64,000 nt of DNA from assembly GCA_014529385.2 (NCBI GenBank), contig CM043971.1, positions 27,444,769-27,508,768 on the forward strand, written 5' to 3'. The stretch is from Adiantum capillus-veneris. Taxonomy: Eukaryota; Streptophyta; Polypodiopsida; Polypodiales; Pteridaceae. Of this stretch, positions 1-11,990 are shown piece by piece. A program made the translations under genes and the position numbers. The notes under the pieces were generated by a model. It did no database searches and was not told the origin of the DNA. It worked only from the letters and a program-made list of their open reading frames with translations. Position 1 is the first letter of the stretch, and each line of letters opens with the position of its first letter.

Positions 1-400
1 AAAATCTCATCTTGAAACGGAGATGGATAGTGACTCCTCCTGGTTGTAGCATTTAATGGCTTATAATCGACACACACCCTCCATCTACCATTATTTTTAG
101 GATTGATAACCATCGAGAAAATCCACTTTAATTCCTTTACAAGGTATATAACACATGCATCCAATAATTGATTGATCTCCTGCCAAAGAGCTTCCTTTTT
201 AATTTCACCCAATCTTCTTAGCTATTGCGCCTTAGGCTTGTATCCCTCCTGGAGGATTATTTTTTGCTCAACACCCTTGGCTCCTCACAAATCTTTATAC
301 TCCTTTGCAAATAAGTTTGGAAAGGATGCACCCAACTAGACATAGCTTTCTTTCTCCTTCTTGGTCAAGTCTCCACTTAGCATATTGACCACCTCTTCAG
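1..400 (-). pseudogene. Ty3/gypsy reverse transcriptase fragment (host gypsy, distal half)
   Basis: Read on the minus strand, this segment encodes the linker and N-terminal part of a Ty3/gypsy reverse transcriptase. The motifs seen are the VCVDYKPLN box followed by a conserved Pro-rich stretch ending PFQDEIL, preceded by a region resembling the usual '...LLDACVIYLVKEL' pre-RT segment. Several in-frame stops are present. It runs off the left edge of the window, so the catalytic YxDD box is not included. It is the continuation of the gag-protease remnant at 19,424-20,965: the two were separated when a copia element inserted at 401. The family assignment rests on the RT motif, and the continuity rests on orientation, gene order and the near-identical 5-bp duplications TTCAG (396-400) and TTCAA (19,424-19,428). 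Confidence 0.85.
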
Positions 401-546
401 TGTTGGAGCTATATATGGCTCACTCTACTCAACGTGGTCTCACCTATATATTTGTATCTTGTCCTCAATATGAATCAGTCTTTGGGAGCGTACATGGTGT
501 GTCTCTTGTCTCATATCTCTTCTCTCTTTCTCTCTACATCTAAACA
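401..546 (+). repeat. 5' LTR of outer copia
   Basis: A 146-bp LTR beginning TGTTGGAGC and ending in ACA directly before the primer-binding site. It matches 19,281-19,423 over its length and, inverted, 33,828-34,038. It contains a CT-rich tract just inside its 3' end. Confidence 0.88.
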
Positions 547-558
547 TGGTATCAAAGT
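547..558 (+). promoter_or_regulatory. Primer-binding site, initiator Met-tRNA type
   Basis: TGGTATCAAAG follows the LTR immediately. It is the usual plant copia site complementary to the 3' end of initiator methionine tRNA, with one change from TGGTATCAGAG. Confidence 0.85.
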
Positions 559-1320
559 TGTAACAATCACGCGCCGATTCAATTTATGGTGACAAAATAG
601 TATATGTATGTGACTCGCATGTAAGATTCAAAATTTTATTTTTGAGCACTGATTCTTGTTAAGTGTGGTTGCTTTGTGTTAAGAAGAATATGACTAGTGG
701 TTTGTGTAGTGTTTATTGCTAATTGATATAATGAATCGTCGATTACCTTTTCTTGTTGATTTGTTTTTTGACACCCTGAACTTCATCTCAATTTTTGGGG
801 GTCTCCTACTCAAAATTTGGAGAAACGGGAAAAGCGTCATGGAGCACAGTGCACATGGCACTTTTCATCCAAAACTTGTTCGTCTCCTCAAGATCTTCAA
901 TTTGAGTTCTAGGTTTGCGTCAATCGGAGTTTGAACATAAAGTTATGATGTTTTTACTGCAATTGAGCTGGACGTAGCTTTTGTCCTCGTGCGTCTTCGT
1001 GAAGCTTCCGCGATCGTTTTTCTAATTCTGGCATCAACTTTTTTGAGCAAATTTAGCTTTCTATTAATCATATTGTGGCCATCAATCTTGCATCTCACCT
1101 TACTCTATTTTGAGGACTCTTTTATTATTAGTGTCTCCTTTTTTCCTAATTTTTTGGGTGATGTCTCTCACATCTTTGGACATTTATTGAGCATCCTTCT
1201 TGTGTTTATCTTCGATAGCACAGAGTCATCATATTTCTCTCGTTCGTTCTCAATTGCAGCCTTCACCATATATGGTGTGAAAATTCAGTGACCTTATCTT
1301 ATACGTCTTCTCGCAACAAG
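559..1320 (+). other. Untranslated leader of outer copia
   Basis: About 760 bp between primer-binding site and gag. No conserved coding segment is visible; the short open frames here match no family I recognise. Confidence 0.5.
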
Positions 1321-1323
1321 ATA

Positions 1324-2340
1324 TGGCTATGACTATTCTCGTCAATGGCTTTCCTTCTAGCTAGTGTTCTACTCCTCCTTTCCAAGGCCAAGGATTTACA
1401 GGCTGGAAAGCAAAGATGTTGTTAAATTTTGAAGGCGATGAACTCTCTGATGTTGTCCTTGGAAATCGTGTTTGTATGCCTCAGCCTATTGGTACGGATC
1501 ATGATAACGTGCTTATCACTGAGGACCTATATTTGAAGATTGGAATGTTGCGTATACGAATTGGCAATGACGTGATAAAGTAGCTCGTTGGTATATTCTT
1601 TCTGCTCTTACTGAATTCCTTTTGCTTGATATGTATGAACTCTCTACTTCCCATGACGTATGGAAGTACCTTATTGCAAACTTTCAGAAGAAATATGTTA
1701 CGGAAATAATTTATTTGAGAGGGTTTCTTCACAAGTTACAATATGAAGTTGGTACTACCATGACCGGACATATTGAGTCTTTTAAATCTATTATTAATCA
1801 ACTTACTGCTGCCGATGATCCTGTCCCACACAAACAAGTGATAACACTTCTTCTTGATACGGTGAAGGACTCCTCTTATGATAACATTGCTACTATTTTC
1901 TCTAATAAAGATGGTCTTCATTTCGACCAAGCCTGCATGTCTTTAATTGAATACTGTCAACGGCAAGAACGATGGAATGTTGGTCATGATACAACTATGA
2001 TTTCACAAGAGGAGAATGAGGAAACCACCAAGGTGACCGTCGCGATAATATTTTCTCTAGTCTCAAATTTTCTATTAAGCAATGCTCTTACTACAACAAA
2101 AATGGCCATACTGAAGATGATTGTTGGGCACGTCAATATGATGAAGAACACAATACCACAAAACAACCACGTTTATCTATATACTCTTATTCTTCTTATT
2201 GTGAACATTGTGGACGATCTAATCATCCCACTCATATGTGTTGTAAACGTCGATTCAACACAAATTGTAATAGAGCATATGTTACTGAACATCAAAACAA
2301 TATTGTACCAGAAACAAGCTACATCCTGTGTTTAGTTCCT
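1324..2340 (+). pseudogene. copia gag (UBN2-type) pseudogene
   Basis: The gag polyprotein would form the particle capsid. The start lies at an ATG at 1,324, followed within 15 codons by a stop. The best-preserved block is 1,622-2,010, with the typical copia gag pattern: a YELSTSHDVWKYL-like segment, then LRGFLHKLQYEVG, then a region ending in QACMSLIEYCQRQER. After about 2,020 the frame is lost and the zinc-knuckle region is only recognisable by comparison with the better version at 51,425-52,225 (minus strand), which carries CSYSNRNGHTEDDCW. Length fits copia gag. Multiple stops and frameshifts make it non-functional. Confidence 0.8.
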
Positions 2341-2562
2341 CTAGACAAAATACTTCATGTACGTGATGGATCACTTTTTATTGTCAATTCTGGTGCTACA
2401 AGAAACATGACATATCAATCTAAGTGGCTCCATAACTATCATCCACTACCAGTTCAAAGTATTTTTTATCTTTTTGATGATACAACTTATCAAGTAAAGG
2501 GTATTGGAGACTTATATTTAAGTACATTATCTTCTTCCACTCAATTTTTGCGAGGAGTATTA
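2341..2562 (+). pseudogene. copia protease fragment, interrupted
   Basis: Encodes the retropepsin-like start of pol. The active-site triplet is seen as NSGAT (near 2,390) where the family has DSGAT, so the catalytic Asp is already lost. Downstream come the usual '...W-H-N-Y...' spacing and a segment approaching the GAG-pre-integrase junction. The coding sequence stops at 2,562 because element A inserted here. The same reading frame resumes cleanly at 16,224 once one copy of the 5-bp duplication TATTA is discounted, giving the conserved 'V-x-D-L-Q-R-N-L-L-S-V' copia segment. Confidence 0.82.
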
Positions 2563-2704
2563 TGTTGAGCTTATATGCGAAGCTACTCAATATATGGCTT
2601 CTCTATATATGGCACCCAGGCCCCCTCTATATACACATCATCTCATGTGTGTATTCTACACACTTTGGAGTTCTATTTATGTGCTCTCTCTTTCTCTCTC
2701 AACA
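2563..2704 (+). repeat. 5' LTR of element A
   Basis: 142 bp, starts TGTTGAGC and ends CTCAACA. Contains TATA-like ATATATGG stretches and the conserved TCTACACACTTTGG block followed by a CT tract. Confidence 0.9.
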
Positions 2705-2716
2705 TGGTATCAGAGC
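2705..2716 (+). promoter_or_regulatory. Primer-binding site of element A
   Basis: TGGTATCAGAGC, an exact plant initiator Met-tRNA primer site, abutting the LTR end. Confidence 0.9.
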
Positions 2717-2788
2717 AGTACGTTTTTGTTTTCGATTTTTCTCCTGATCGAAAACAATTTGGCAAAAACTAAACATGATAGGCACTAA

Positions 2789-3655
2789 AATCGATGTGGT
2801 CTACAAATTTGCAAAAGGAAGTTTTTTCAAATTCTGCACCGATTTTGAGTTATCGTTTGCGGACTGCGTACATACCTGAAAATAAACTTTCGCTTTTTGT
2901 TTTTTATTTTTCTACTAATTCAAAACGATTTTGCAAAAACTAGTCGTGATAGGCATCGGAATTAATGTGGTCTACAAATTTGCAGAAGGATTTTTTTTCA
3001 GATTCTGCACCGATTTTGAGTTATTGTTTGCGGACTGTGTACATACCTAAAAAGAAACTTTCGTTTTTTGTTTTTTATTTTCCTGCTAATTCAAAACGAT
3101 TTTGCAAAAACTACTTGCTTAGGGCACTAGAATCGATGTGGTCTACAACTTTGTAGAAGGAAGTTTTTTCAAATTCTTCACTGATTTTGAGTTATCGTTG
3201 GCGGGCTGCGTACATGCCTGAAAAGCAACTTTCGTTTTTGTTTTTTGATTTTTCTCTTAATTCAAAACGATTTTGCAGAAACAGCCTGCGGAGGCACGGG
3301 AATCGATATGGTCTACAACTTTGCAGAAGAAAGTTTTTTTTTTCAAATTCTGCACTGATTTTTAGTTATTGTTTGCGGACTGCGTACATGCCTGAAAAGC
3401 AAGTTTTGTTTTTGGTTTTTTTATTTTTCTGTTAATTGCAAATGATTTTGCAGAAACTATTTGCTCGAGCCATCGGAATCGATGTGGTGTATAACTTTGC
3501 AGAAGAAAGTTTCTCTAAATTCTTCACCGATTTTGGATAGTACTGCGAATATGTTTGAAAAGCAAATTTTACTTTTTGCTTTTGATTTTCCTCATAATCG
3601 AAAACTTCTCAATTATATTTTCTCTTCATCAATCATATATTTATTACTGACGTAA
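2789..3655 (+). repeat. 170-bp tandem array in element A (5 units)
   Basis: Five degenerate units begin near 2,791, 2,962, 3,133, 3,303 and 3,479, spacing 170-176 bp. Each carries a 'GATGTGGTCTACAA...TTTGCAGAAG' head, a 'CTGCACCGATTTTGAGTTAT' middle and a T-rich tail ending near 'AAAACGATTTTGCA'. Stops in all frames argue against coding. The array recurs inverted in B (13,850-14,740) and in C (53,046-53,470). Confidence 0.85.
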
Positions 3656-3837
3656 CTTTGCTGCAGAAGCCAGTCACATATCGTTCTGATTTAGTCGAGC
3701 CGTTGATGATCGTCCAAATTCTATCGAGCTACTATTGGTACATGATCTTTTGTTATATGGTATACTCGTTCATTGATTCTCGTATAATTATTCTTCTATA
3801 GATATAGTTTATGTCATTTTATTGATAATTTCTCGTT

Positions 3838-4000
3838 GATATCATAGTGATTTTGAGGGTACTATGATGATGTTTTTTTAGTACTTTGGTCATGGTGATT
3901 TTCGTTGATACCATGATGATATTTCATTGATACCATGGTTATTCTCGGTGTTGCCTTGATGATATATCATTGATACCATGGTTATTCTCGGTGTTGCCAT
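3838..4000 (+). repeat. GATACCATG minisatellite of element A, left part
   Basis: Degenerate units of about 30 bp built on 'TTGATACCATGGTTATTCTCGG'. The array was split by insertion of element B and continues at 15,022-15,375. Confidence 0.85.
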
Positions 4001-4079
4001 TGTTGAGAGAGAGAGAGAGAGAGAGCACAGAAATAGAACCCCAAAGTGTGTAGAATACACACATTAGATGATGTATATA
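4001..4079 (-). repeat. 3' LTR of element B, part next to outer end
   Basis: Inverted copy of the LTR terminus, starting TGTTGAGAGAG. It breaks off at the CACTA insertion and resumes at 12,341-12,407. The ATA before 4,080 is repeated at 12,338-12,340. Confidence 0.88.
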
Positions 4080-4320
4080 CACTACAAGAGGTTGTGTGCT
4101 CTTGTGACGCTGTTAGCGACGGAAATACACTGGGTTTTTATAACCCCTGGCGTCGCTAAAACCGTCGCTAATAGCGTCGCTACGAGAGCGTCGCTATATG
4201 CGTCGCTATATAGAGATGCTCATAGCGACGGTTATAGCGACGGTTATAGCGACGTTTACATAGCAATCTATAGCGACGCTCATAGCGACGCCACAGAGCC
4301 ATAAATAGCGACGGCCGAGA
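4080..4320. repeat. CACTA left terminal and subterminal repeats
   Basis: After the terminal CACTACAAGAGG come about ten copies of GCGACG or its complement CGTCGC, in both orientations, within 200 bp (for example ATAGCGACGGTTATAGCGAC). In the En/Spm family such motifs are the binding sites of the accessory protein TnpA. Confidence 0.85.
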
Positions 4321-4665
4321 GAATTTTTTTTTGGTGACAGGGCATTGAATGCCCTGCCACCCATCAACCATATTGTACTTGATTCACTTTTAAAAAAAAG
4401 TGCAAGGGTAGATAATAGACCCAAAATAGTCACCCACAAGGCGTATTGTTTGCAAAATTGACAAGAGTAAAATTGACAATTGTACACATCATAGGAAAAA
4501 TGAATTGATTGGCAAATGTAATAATGACAATTGTACAACATCATAGGCATAAAGAATTGATTGGAAAAATGAATTGATTGACAAATGTAATAATATACAT
4601 GGTTCAAAAAGACGTATAAAATCCGTCTCATGATACATAAGCTATGAGAAACCCTAAACTAATGC
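4321..4665. repeat. Non-coding spacer with a short tandem duplication
   Basis: No gene seen. From 4,472 to 4,593 a unit with ATTGACAATTGTACA and GAATTGATTGGCAAATG is repeated imperfectly. Confidence 0.6.
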
Positions 4666-4668
4666 TAT

Positions 4669-6002
4669 CTAGCTACGGCTAAATTGACGTCGTCTAGTCA
4701 GACGTCTCATCGCGTCCAAGCGGCGTATCTGTCGGATTCTGCAAAAAAGGACAATAAGACAGCTTTCTGTAAGTATAACCATATAACGACATTTATAAAA
4801 CAATACAAAAAATAGAAAAGAGTAAACCCTAATACTAACCATGCCGCCGCGAGAACTCAGAATGTCCATCAGGGCGTTTAAGCCCTTCTTGCCTGCGTAC
4901 TCGCGCTCATACGGTGTGGGATCACGTCCTGTCATCGACCACTGTCAAAACATACAAAGATTTCATTATGTTAGAATTAAAAAACCCATAAACCCTAAAC
5001 TATCAAACATAAAGAGCAATGCGAAAACACTTACAAAATCAGCCTCAAATGATGCCCATCCACCGCTCCCCAAGTGGTGCGAGCTCCCTGATCTACTCGC
5101 GCTCTGGCTGCATCCTTTTGTTGCTTCCACTTGTCGGGATTCTCGCGCGCTGCTTTCTTTGTATTCTTCCAATCTTCTTTGGCCAGCCAATCTGGCCTGT
5201 TCCACCCATGCTTGATTGCTTTTTGCACTTCGGAACGCTTGTGTTTGCAGTATTCGCGCATTCGAATCTTCATCAGGTCTTCATTGAAGCGTTGATCACG
5301 TGTTGGAACGGGAAACTCATCATGAAGTATGCTGATGACTCTGTCTTTTAAATCACTTGGTACTTCACTCCATTTGTTTAGTATGTAGTGTCTAAACAGC
5401 TGAGAGCAAAGACCACGCATGCGCGAGATCACCTTCTTGCCGTCATCATCCATGATGATGCCGCCCCTGAAGTCGACAGAGTAAGGCAAGCCCTCTGGCC
5501 GGTGACGCGTGAACCTCGGTGTCCCGGCAGGGGTCTCTAGCGGCGTGTCGATGGGGGTACGGACGTCAGGTGTCTCCACCGGAGTCTGGGCCCCGAAGCG
5601 AGGAGTGTAGAGTGGGGTGGCTCCTAGCGGAGTAGGTAGAGGTGTGTAGCTGCTAGGAACAGTCAGGCGCGCAAAACCTGGAGTAGATGGCGATGCTGTG
5701 GCTGGTGTGAGGGCGGGCAAAGAAGGGGAGGGTAAAGAGCCTCGTCGAACACGAGGCGGTGTGGAGGCATCGGCGGCGGAATCCCCACAACAACTGCCAC
5801 CGCCACCACTAGAGCGTCGGTGCCTAGACGAGTGTGAAGATCGTCTCGTCGACACCGAAGCTTCGGAGCGCGCCGAATGGTACGAAGGAGAGGGAGATGC
5901 GGATGGAGTAGGAACGCGAGATGATGTGCCAGAGTGATGACGCTCCACATACCACTGTCTTTGTTGCGGTGACAAAGAAGAAAGAAACTCCCTATCATCC
6001 AT
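4669..6002 (-). pseudogene. Transposase_24-like (TNPA-position) gene of CACTA copy 1
   Basis: This is the second CACTA gene, expected to bind subterminal repeats and help transposition. I take the start as the ATG at 6,002 (MDDREFLSSL), because upstream sequence looks like intron ending in GCAG. Residues 1-150 are Ser/Thr/Pro-rich low complexity. A globular region follows ('WSEVPSDLKDRVISILHDEF' through 'RPDWLAKEDWKNTKK'), typical of the plant Ptta/En-Spm Transposase_24 family. Near 5,080 the frame shifts by one base, and the conserved LGSGGWASFEADF is read in another frame. A splice donor follows (GTAAGT). A second exon lies at about 4,935-4,840 (GRDPTPYEREYAGKKGL) and a short last exon at about 4,742-4,680. 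Splice sites are inferred from sequence only. Confidence 0.75.
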
Positions 6003-6274
6003 ACCTGCATTAAACACACAAATATTTAAACTTAATATTGAATGAATAGAGTAGACAATGACGCAAAGACCATTAAATACAATGATGTAATGACGCATAT
6101 AAATACAATGACGCAATGAATTGAGTGATAAAAGAGGCAAGTCGAAAACTCATAATTTTCAATCAAAAGATGTGAGCGCGAGTAGAAAAGAGCGTTATAC
6201 ACCATGGAAGGTACTTAGAGAGCCAGAGCTTTTACAACACGGAGCAAAATTGTTCAAATACAATATTTGTGGCT

Positions 6275-9200
6275 TTAAGAGATCTCTCTCTCATCCTCGC
6301 ATAACTCAGCATAACTTCCTATATCTATATAGAGCTCTCCGTTTAAACACATGTCCTCTATTTCATTTTGTAGATCCTCTGCATGCACCCCATATAGAGT
6401 AGTAGCATCTTGATGCTCGTCTGGCACCACCGCAGCGGCTTCTGATTGAGAATATTCTCTGATCTCCTCCATTGATGCCGCTGTGATTGGCACATGGTAT
6501 CCTTCATACGTCCTTGCACTATGAGGGGCTACCTCTATGGCATACCACCAGTTTGATGTAGACTTTGTAAGATGAAATATTACCTGCCAGAGCCACATAA
6601 CTTACATGAGAGCTTTCAAGCACATAACTTGTAAAAGGGGGATGTTAACTATTTACATACTTACTTGTTCACAATGCTCGGGTAGGATGAAATATTACCT
6701 GCCAGAGCCACATAGGATGTAGACTTTGTAGGATGAAATATTACCTGCCAGAGCCACATAACTTACATGAGAGCTTTCAAGCACATAACTTGTAAAAGGG
6801 GGATGTTAACTATTTACATACTTACTTGTTCACAATGCTCGGGTAGTACAAAAGTGTCTCTTAGATCAGTCCATTTCTTAGTAGAATCCACCTCAAGAAA
6901 ACTAGACTCTCCTCTACGCACAGTAGCATTGCGGCCCTCCATGATTATCTTGAATCATTGCACATCGAACAAGTCGACAAAAAATCCTCTATAATCAATC
7001 CTCAAAATCTCTTGTAGCGTGCCGAAGTAAGTGAGTTCCGCCACCACAGGATCTGCATCAGAGGAACGTCGTCGACTAGACTGTTCAAATTTTGCCATGA
7101 TTCCACAATCTTGAGTAAAACGCTTTTTGTCGATCCGTGCCACCCTAAAATGTCGACATTTACACCATGCTGTTGTGCATGAATTATACTACAACGAACA
7201 AAGATTATGAGTGGCCGTCCAAATGTTTAGAAATAAAGTCACTAGCTAGTCGTACATTGCAAACTTACCTTGGTCGCGCAACCCCGAGAGTACTCCCACT
7301 CTTCCTCAGTCACTTCTTCACCGAATTGTTGTGCGCTTTTCAATTGGTTGTGCAACCATCTTAAGCTCATGAATGTTGGTAGGATCTCCAGACCCGTCGA
7401 ATAGTGCATCGGTGGTCGTCTTCCCCGTCTCCACTCGATTCGTTCCCTTTGTCGCTCTTGCTTTGCATCCTCATATTGTGAAATCCACTTTTGCATCACT
7501 GGATTGTGAAGCATGAAAAATCGGTTGATTTTAGCCTCTAGATCTTCCGTCATATTCTTCTCAACACCGAGATTGCACATGACAATCCCAGATATGCGCT
7601 CATCATCTATGGTTCGCCATAGCGTGTCCCAGGCTTTATCAAATCTGTCTAGCCACTCTCCAATGTACACTAGGGACTCTGATACCTGTCAACCTTCTGC
7701 CATGCTACCCTCCAGACGTGCCTTTTGACGCACATATCCCTTGAGCATTTTCATGAAACGTTCTAAGAAGAACATCCATCTGGAATGTATTGTGCCAGCT
7801 ATATCCACCTCATCAACTATGTGAACAAGAAGATGTACCTGAATGGTAAGCATGGTAGTAGGAAAATGTTTCTCAAACATGCACACAAGCTCCGCAGCGT
7901 TTAGTTTGGCGAATGATATGGAGTCTACGTTGATCTCCTTTTGTGAGATCCATTGCACTAGCTTCGCAAGTTTTTAGATTGTGTTACGGACGTCGAGAGA
8001 CAAACATCCCTCAATGGCAACCGGTCAAATAAACTGTAAAGTATGTGCAACAATGATATTAAAGTCCACTATGAACGTACCTGACACATTTTATGCCAGT
8101 CGTGTGACTTCAAACCGGTAAGCTTTCCTTCTTTAGTAAAACACGTTCGGAGCGAGTACATTACGCCACTGGGGGTCCGCAAAGATCGAATGGTCTCTTT
8201 TACTTTGCGTTCTTGGGCTCCTGTGAAAATCCATGGTGCTTTAGGGAGTTTTATCGATCCATCAGACGCTGTTTGCGGCCAATATTGCTCCATATGATCC
8301 ACATTTCTAAGGTCAACTCTGGCTCCCAAAGTATCTTTCTTGCCAGTCAGATGGTCCCATAGTTGATTACCCACATTCTTGAATATGTGCATTGGATCGA
8401 GCCAGTGATTGATCATGAGTCGGGGCCAGTATGGTAACTCGTACCATAGAGATAGTCTCTTCATCCCTAGGGGCAATCCGTCATCACACATCTCCTTCTG
8501 CTCTAACAATGCTTGTGCAGAAATCCTCGGTGGCTCTCTTCCCAAAAAGCCGTCGCGTAACACATGATTCTCTGGAAGATACGCTTAATGACCTTCGTAG
8601 ATTTTCTTCTTCAGTGAGGGCGCCCTACGTGCATTCAGTCTAGGTCCACATGTGACACATGCTCTGTATCCGCTTGTTTGAAGCCCTGCATGTATACACA
8701 TGATAATAGATCAACTTGGGAAAAAACAAGATTTATAGTGTCTGAGTGAGGAGTGTAAATAGATCACCTGAGCATTCTGTTAGCCCGGGATAGTCATGCA
8801 TGGTCCACATAAGAATGCCTCTGATCAAAGCATTCCATTGACCTGTGTGTCGGCTCATATCCACCACCTCGATGCCAATCCACAATTGTTGTAGCTCTTC
8901 CAATAGTGGACGAAGATACACATCCATATTCTTCACTTTATATCGCCCTGGCACAATCAAGCTTAGCCATAGGTGGCCCTTCTTTGTAGTCAACCACGAG
9001 GGAATGTTGTAGCTGACGATGACAACGGGACATACACTGTAAGATGTTGATCTTTGATCAAATGGATTTACGCGCGCCATCCATAGCTAGGCCTAAGCGC
9101 AAATTTCGAGCTTCCCTGGCAAAATCCGACCATGCTCCATATATATGTTTCCAGGCTGTGCAATCTGCAGGAATTCGTAGCACACCATCCGAAGATTTAT

Positions 9201-10121
9201 TCTCCTCATGCCATGATGCTAGGGCGGCCATGGACTTACATTTGAAGAAATGCTTGATGCGAGGAAGCAGAGGAAAATGTCGCAAAACCTTTTGTGGATG
9301 TTTTGTCCCGTGGAGATCTACTCGATATCTTTCGGAATCACATTTCGGACACTTCTCCATGTCTATGTATTCCCCTCTGAAAAGAATGCAGTCATTAGGA
9401 CAAGCGTGGATAGAATTGTAATCCATCCCCAAGTTTCGCAAAATGTTTCTTGCTTCATCTCGGGAATCTGGCATCACATTATCAGCTGGTAGTATGTGCT
9501 CTTTGAGCAATCTACACAACATAAAAATACGATACAGTTGTGTAAAAATCTATCAGATCATTATATATTTAGAGTTTTATTAAAGTAAACTAATTGTAAT
9601 AGATCACCTGAAAAACGCTGTGACGCTAGTGTCACTCCATCCAAACTTTGCCTGCATGTTGAGAAGAACCAGGAGTGCTTTCAATCTAGACATACGTGCT
9701 CCATTATACAATGGCGTATCGGCTTCACTTTTCATATCATCATAGATAAGCCTTTCTGAATCCATGATCATCTCGATCATTTCATCAATGTCGGAAGAAT
9801 GCGCTCTGCATGATCATCCCCCGAGCTGTCAGAGGCTACGTCTTGTGGCCTCACATATGCTGCTTGACCAAAGCGCCTGCGAACACGTCTATTGGGTTGC
9901 AAGATTGCTGCTTGTTGGCCAGCGTCAGAGTCCGACGAGTTATAATTGGCAACAACTCGATCTATAATAGATGGATCGAACTCACCAAATTTGTGAACGT
10001 TCTGCAAAGAAACACGTCTTGTCCATCGCACAACATGCTTGCATTGATTACAAGGACATAAGACCCTCGTTGAGAGATAGGTGTTTCGGTTGGACGGTCC
10101 CACATCCTCGTCACTACTCAT
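6275..10121 (-). pseudogene. TNP2-like CACTA transposase, copy 1 (multi-exon, broken)
   Basis: Encodes the catalytic transposase of En/Spm-type elements. On the minus strand: an N-terminal transposase-associated region (start 10,121, MSSDEDVGPS, with CPCNQCKH); the conserved IHACPNDCILFRGEY and CPKCDS block (about 9,400-9,340); the SYSVCPVVIVSYNIPSW block (about 9,040); LDPMHIFKNVGN (about 8,390); a DUF4218-like region with KHFPTTMLTIQVHLLVH (about 7,870-7,800); and a DUF4216-like C-terminus (7,143-6,275). GT/AG junctions can be suggested near 9,605/9,515, 8,768/8,694 and 8,084. Defects are a net 19-bp deletion near 9,795 relative to copy 2, a GCGC insertion near 9,073 shifting frame, and stops at 8,585-8,587 (TAA) and 7,689-7,691 (TGA). 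Confidence 0.87.
6556..6848. repeat. About 165-bp tandem duplication inside the TNP2 gene
   Basis: The segment with 'GCCAGAGCCACATAACTTAC' and 'AAGGGGGATGTTAACTATTT' occurs twice, at about 6,556-6,688 and 6,720-6,848, almost identical. It duplicates an exon edge and the adjoining intron. Confidence 0.85.
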
Positions 10122-10182
10122 AATGAGGATAAAAATCTTATAACCTGGACAACAAATTTAAAATTCTATTGGCATTCTTCGT

Positions 10183-10186
<4 letters not shown>

Positions 10187-10271
<85 letters not shown>
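10187..10271. repeat. (CT)n microsatellite upstream of TNP2
   Basis: Uninterrupted CT repeat of about 85 bp, 70 bp upstream of the transposase start. The equivalent in copy 2 is at 28,139-28,211. Confidence 0.95.
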
Positions 10272-10273
<2 letters not shown>

Positions 10274-10499
10274 CTCACATTCTCTAGTCATGTCCAATTC
10301 CCGACACCTCGGTCTAGAGGTGCATGAAGATCAGAACCACCGGGTTATAATCTCGTCTTTATTGGTCAATACCTATATTTGTGGGTACAAGAAATCTACA
10401 GACCCACGTCTACAGGTTACTGCATGTAGTGGACAAAACCCCTTTGCCTCTTCTCTAGCTGTAGCACTTCACAACATCTTAACATCTTTTCACAGTAGA

Positions 10500-11400
10500 T
10501 CTTTTCATTGTTCATCTAACTCTAAACCCTAAACCGTAAGTAATTCTTGCGTGGACTCGATCTAACGTAAATAAGCATAAATCTAATCAAACGTAAATCT
10601 AACTAAAAATAAACCTAAATCTAATCTAATTTAACTACCCTAAACCTAAATCTAATTTAACGTAATTCTACATCTAACCTAATCTTTAACGTCTTTTGGG
10701 ATAGTTTCCTACGACATTAAAACTCTCTTCTTCTTGTGTGTGTGTGTGTGGGTAAACCTAGATAAACCTAAGTCTAATCTAATATAACATAAATCTAAAT
10801 CTAACGTAAATTATGTTATATTAAAAAAAAAGAACTAACCTAGCAGGGATTATAAGAACCTTAAAATTGATTTAACACATAAGTTTTCACATAACTCGGC
10901 AAGAGTTGGCATTCTCATCGCTAAAGATGTGAGAGTTAACTTCCGGCGGTGACGCTACCTCATCTCCATCCACATCTGACGACAACAATTGGCCCTTTGG
11001 ACCGTTATTGCTCTTGTTACTAACTTTGAAGTTGATGCTGAATGACTAGAGGTTGTCTAGATGGTCATTGTCGGGGATGTACTGACTCTTGCGGCCCTGA
11101 GGATCCACCTTCTTCGCTATCTTCTGAAGACATTTCACCAGTACTTTTGGATCGACGGAGCCCACCATGAGTGAAGGCAACAATACCCTATATTCCATTG
11201 AGGGCTTTCTTCCCCGCTTCATGCAGGCATCGCAGTCTATGGAGACCTAAATCTAATCTAATATAACATAAATCTAAAACTAGCGTAAATAAACGTAAAT
11301 CTAACTAAAAATAAACCTAAATCTAATCTAATTTAACTCAAATAAACCTAAATCTAATTTAACGTAAGTCTACATCTAACCTAATCTTTAACGTCTTTTG
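10500..11400. repeat. Degenerate CCTAAAT-type repeats in CACTA promoter region
   Basis: AT-rich DNA with many copies of TAAACCTAAATCTAATCTAA-like units, including CTAAACCCTAAACC near 10,524. It resembles degraded plant telomere-type repeat (CCCTAAA). It is interrupted at about 10,850-11,240 by sequence also present in copy 2. No open frame is supported. Confidence 0.6.
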
Positions 11401-11633
11401 GGATAGTTTCCTACGACGTTATAACTCTCTTCTTCTTGTGTGTGTGCGCGTGTGTGGATGTGTGTGTGCCAATAAAAAGAGATAAATGGTATAACCTTTC
11501 TATCACCCATGCAAAGTATGGTAGATTGGTTATGCCATTTCCCTCTTGAATAATAGGTCTTGAGTTCAACTCCTCATCCGCTAGATCTTTAGGTCTTTTA
11601 ATTTTAATTAGTTTCCTACGACGTTAAATTAGT

Positions 11634-11637
11634 TTCT

Positions 11638-11682
<45 letters not shown>

Positions 11683-11893
11683 AATGTGTGTGCGTTTTTT
11701 TGTTTATGCATGTTTTCTCTCTCTTTTCCTCTCTCAATGTGTGCGTTTTTTGTTGATACATGTTCTCTCTCTCTTTTCCTCTCTCAATGTGTGCATTTTT
11801 TGTTTATGCATGCTTTCTCTCTCTTTCCCTCTCTCAATCTGTGTGTGCATTCTTTGTTTATGTATGTGTGTGTGCGTTTTTGGTTATGTTTGT

Positions 11894-11936
<43 letters not shown>

Positions 11937-11942
11937 AACACA

Positions 11943-11990
<48 letters not shown>

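Noticed and set aside
2705-2716. TGGTATCAGAGC as part of a tRNA gene
   Set aside because: Only the 3'-end complement is present, right after an LTR. It is a primer-binding site; no cloverleaf can be drawn around it. The same applies to 14,785, 31,419, 45,698 and 55,465.
5698-5937. Plus-strand open frame of 79 codons in CACTA
   Set aside because: It is the antisense shadow of the Ser/Pro-rich N-terminus of the Transposase_24-like gene.
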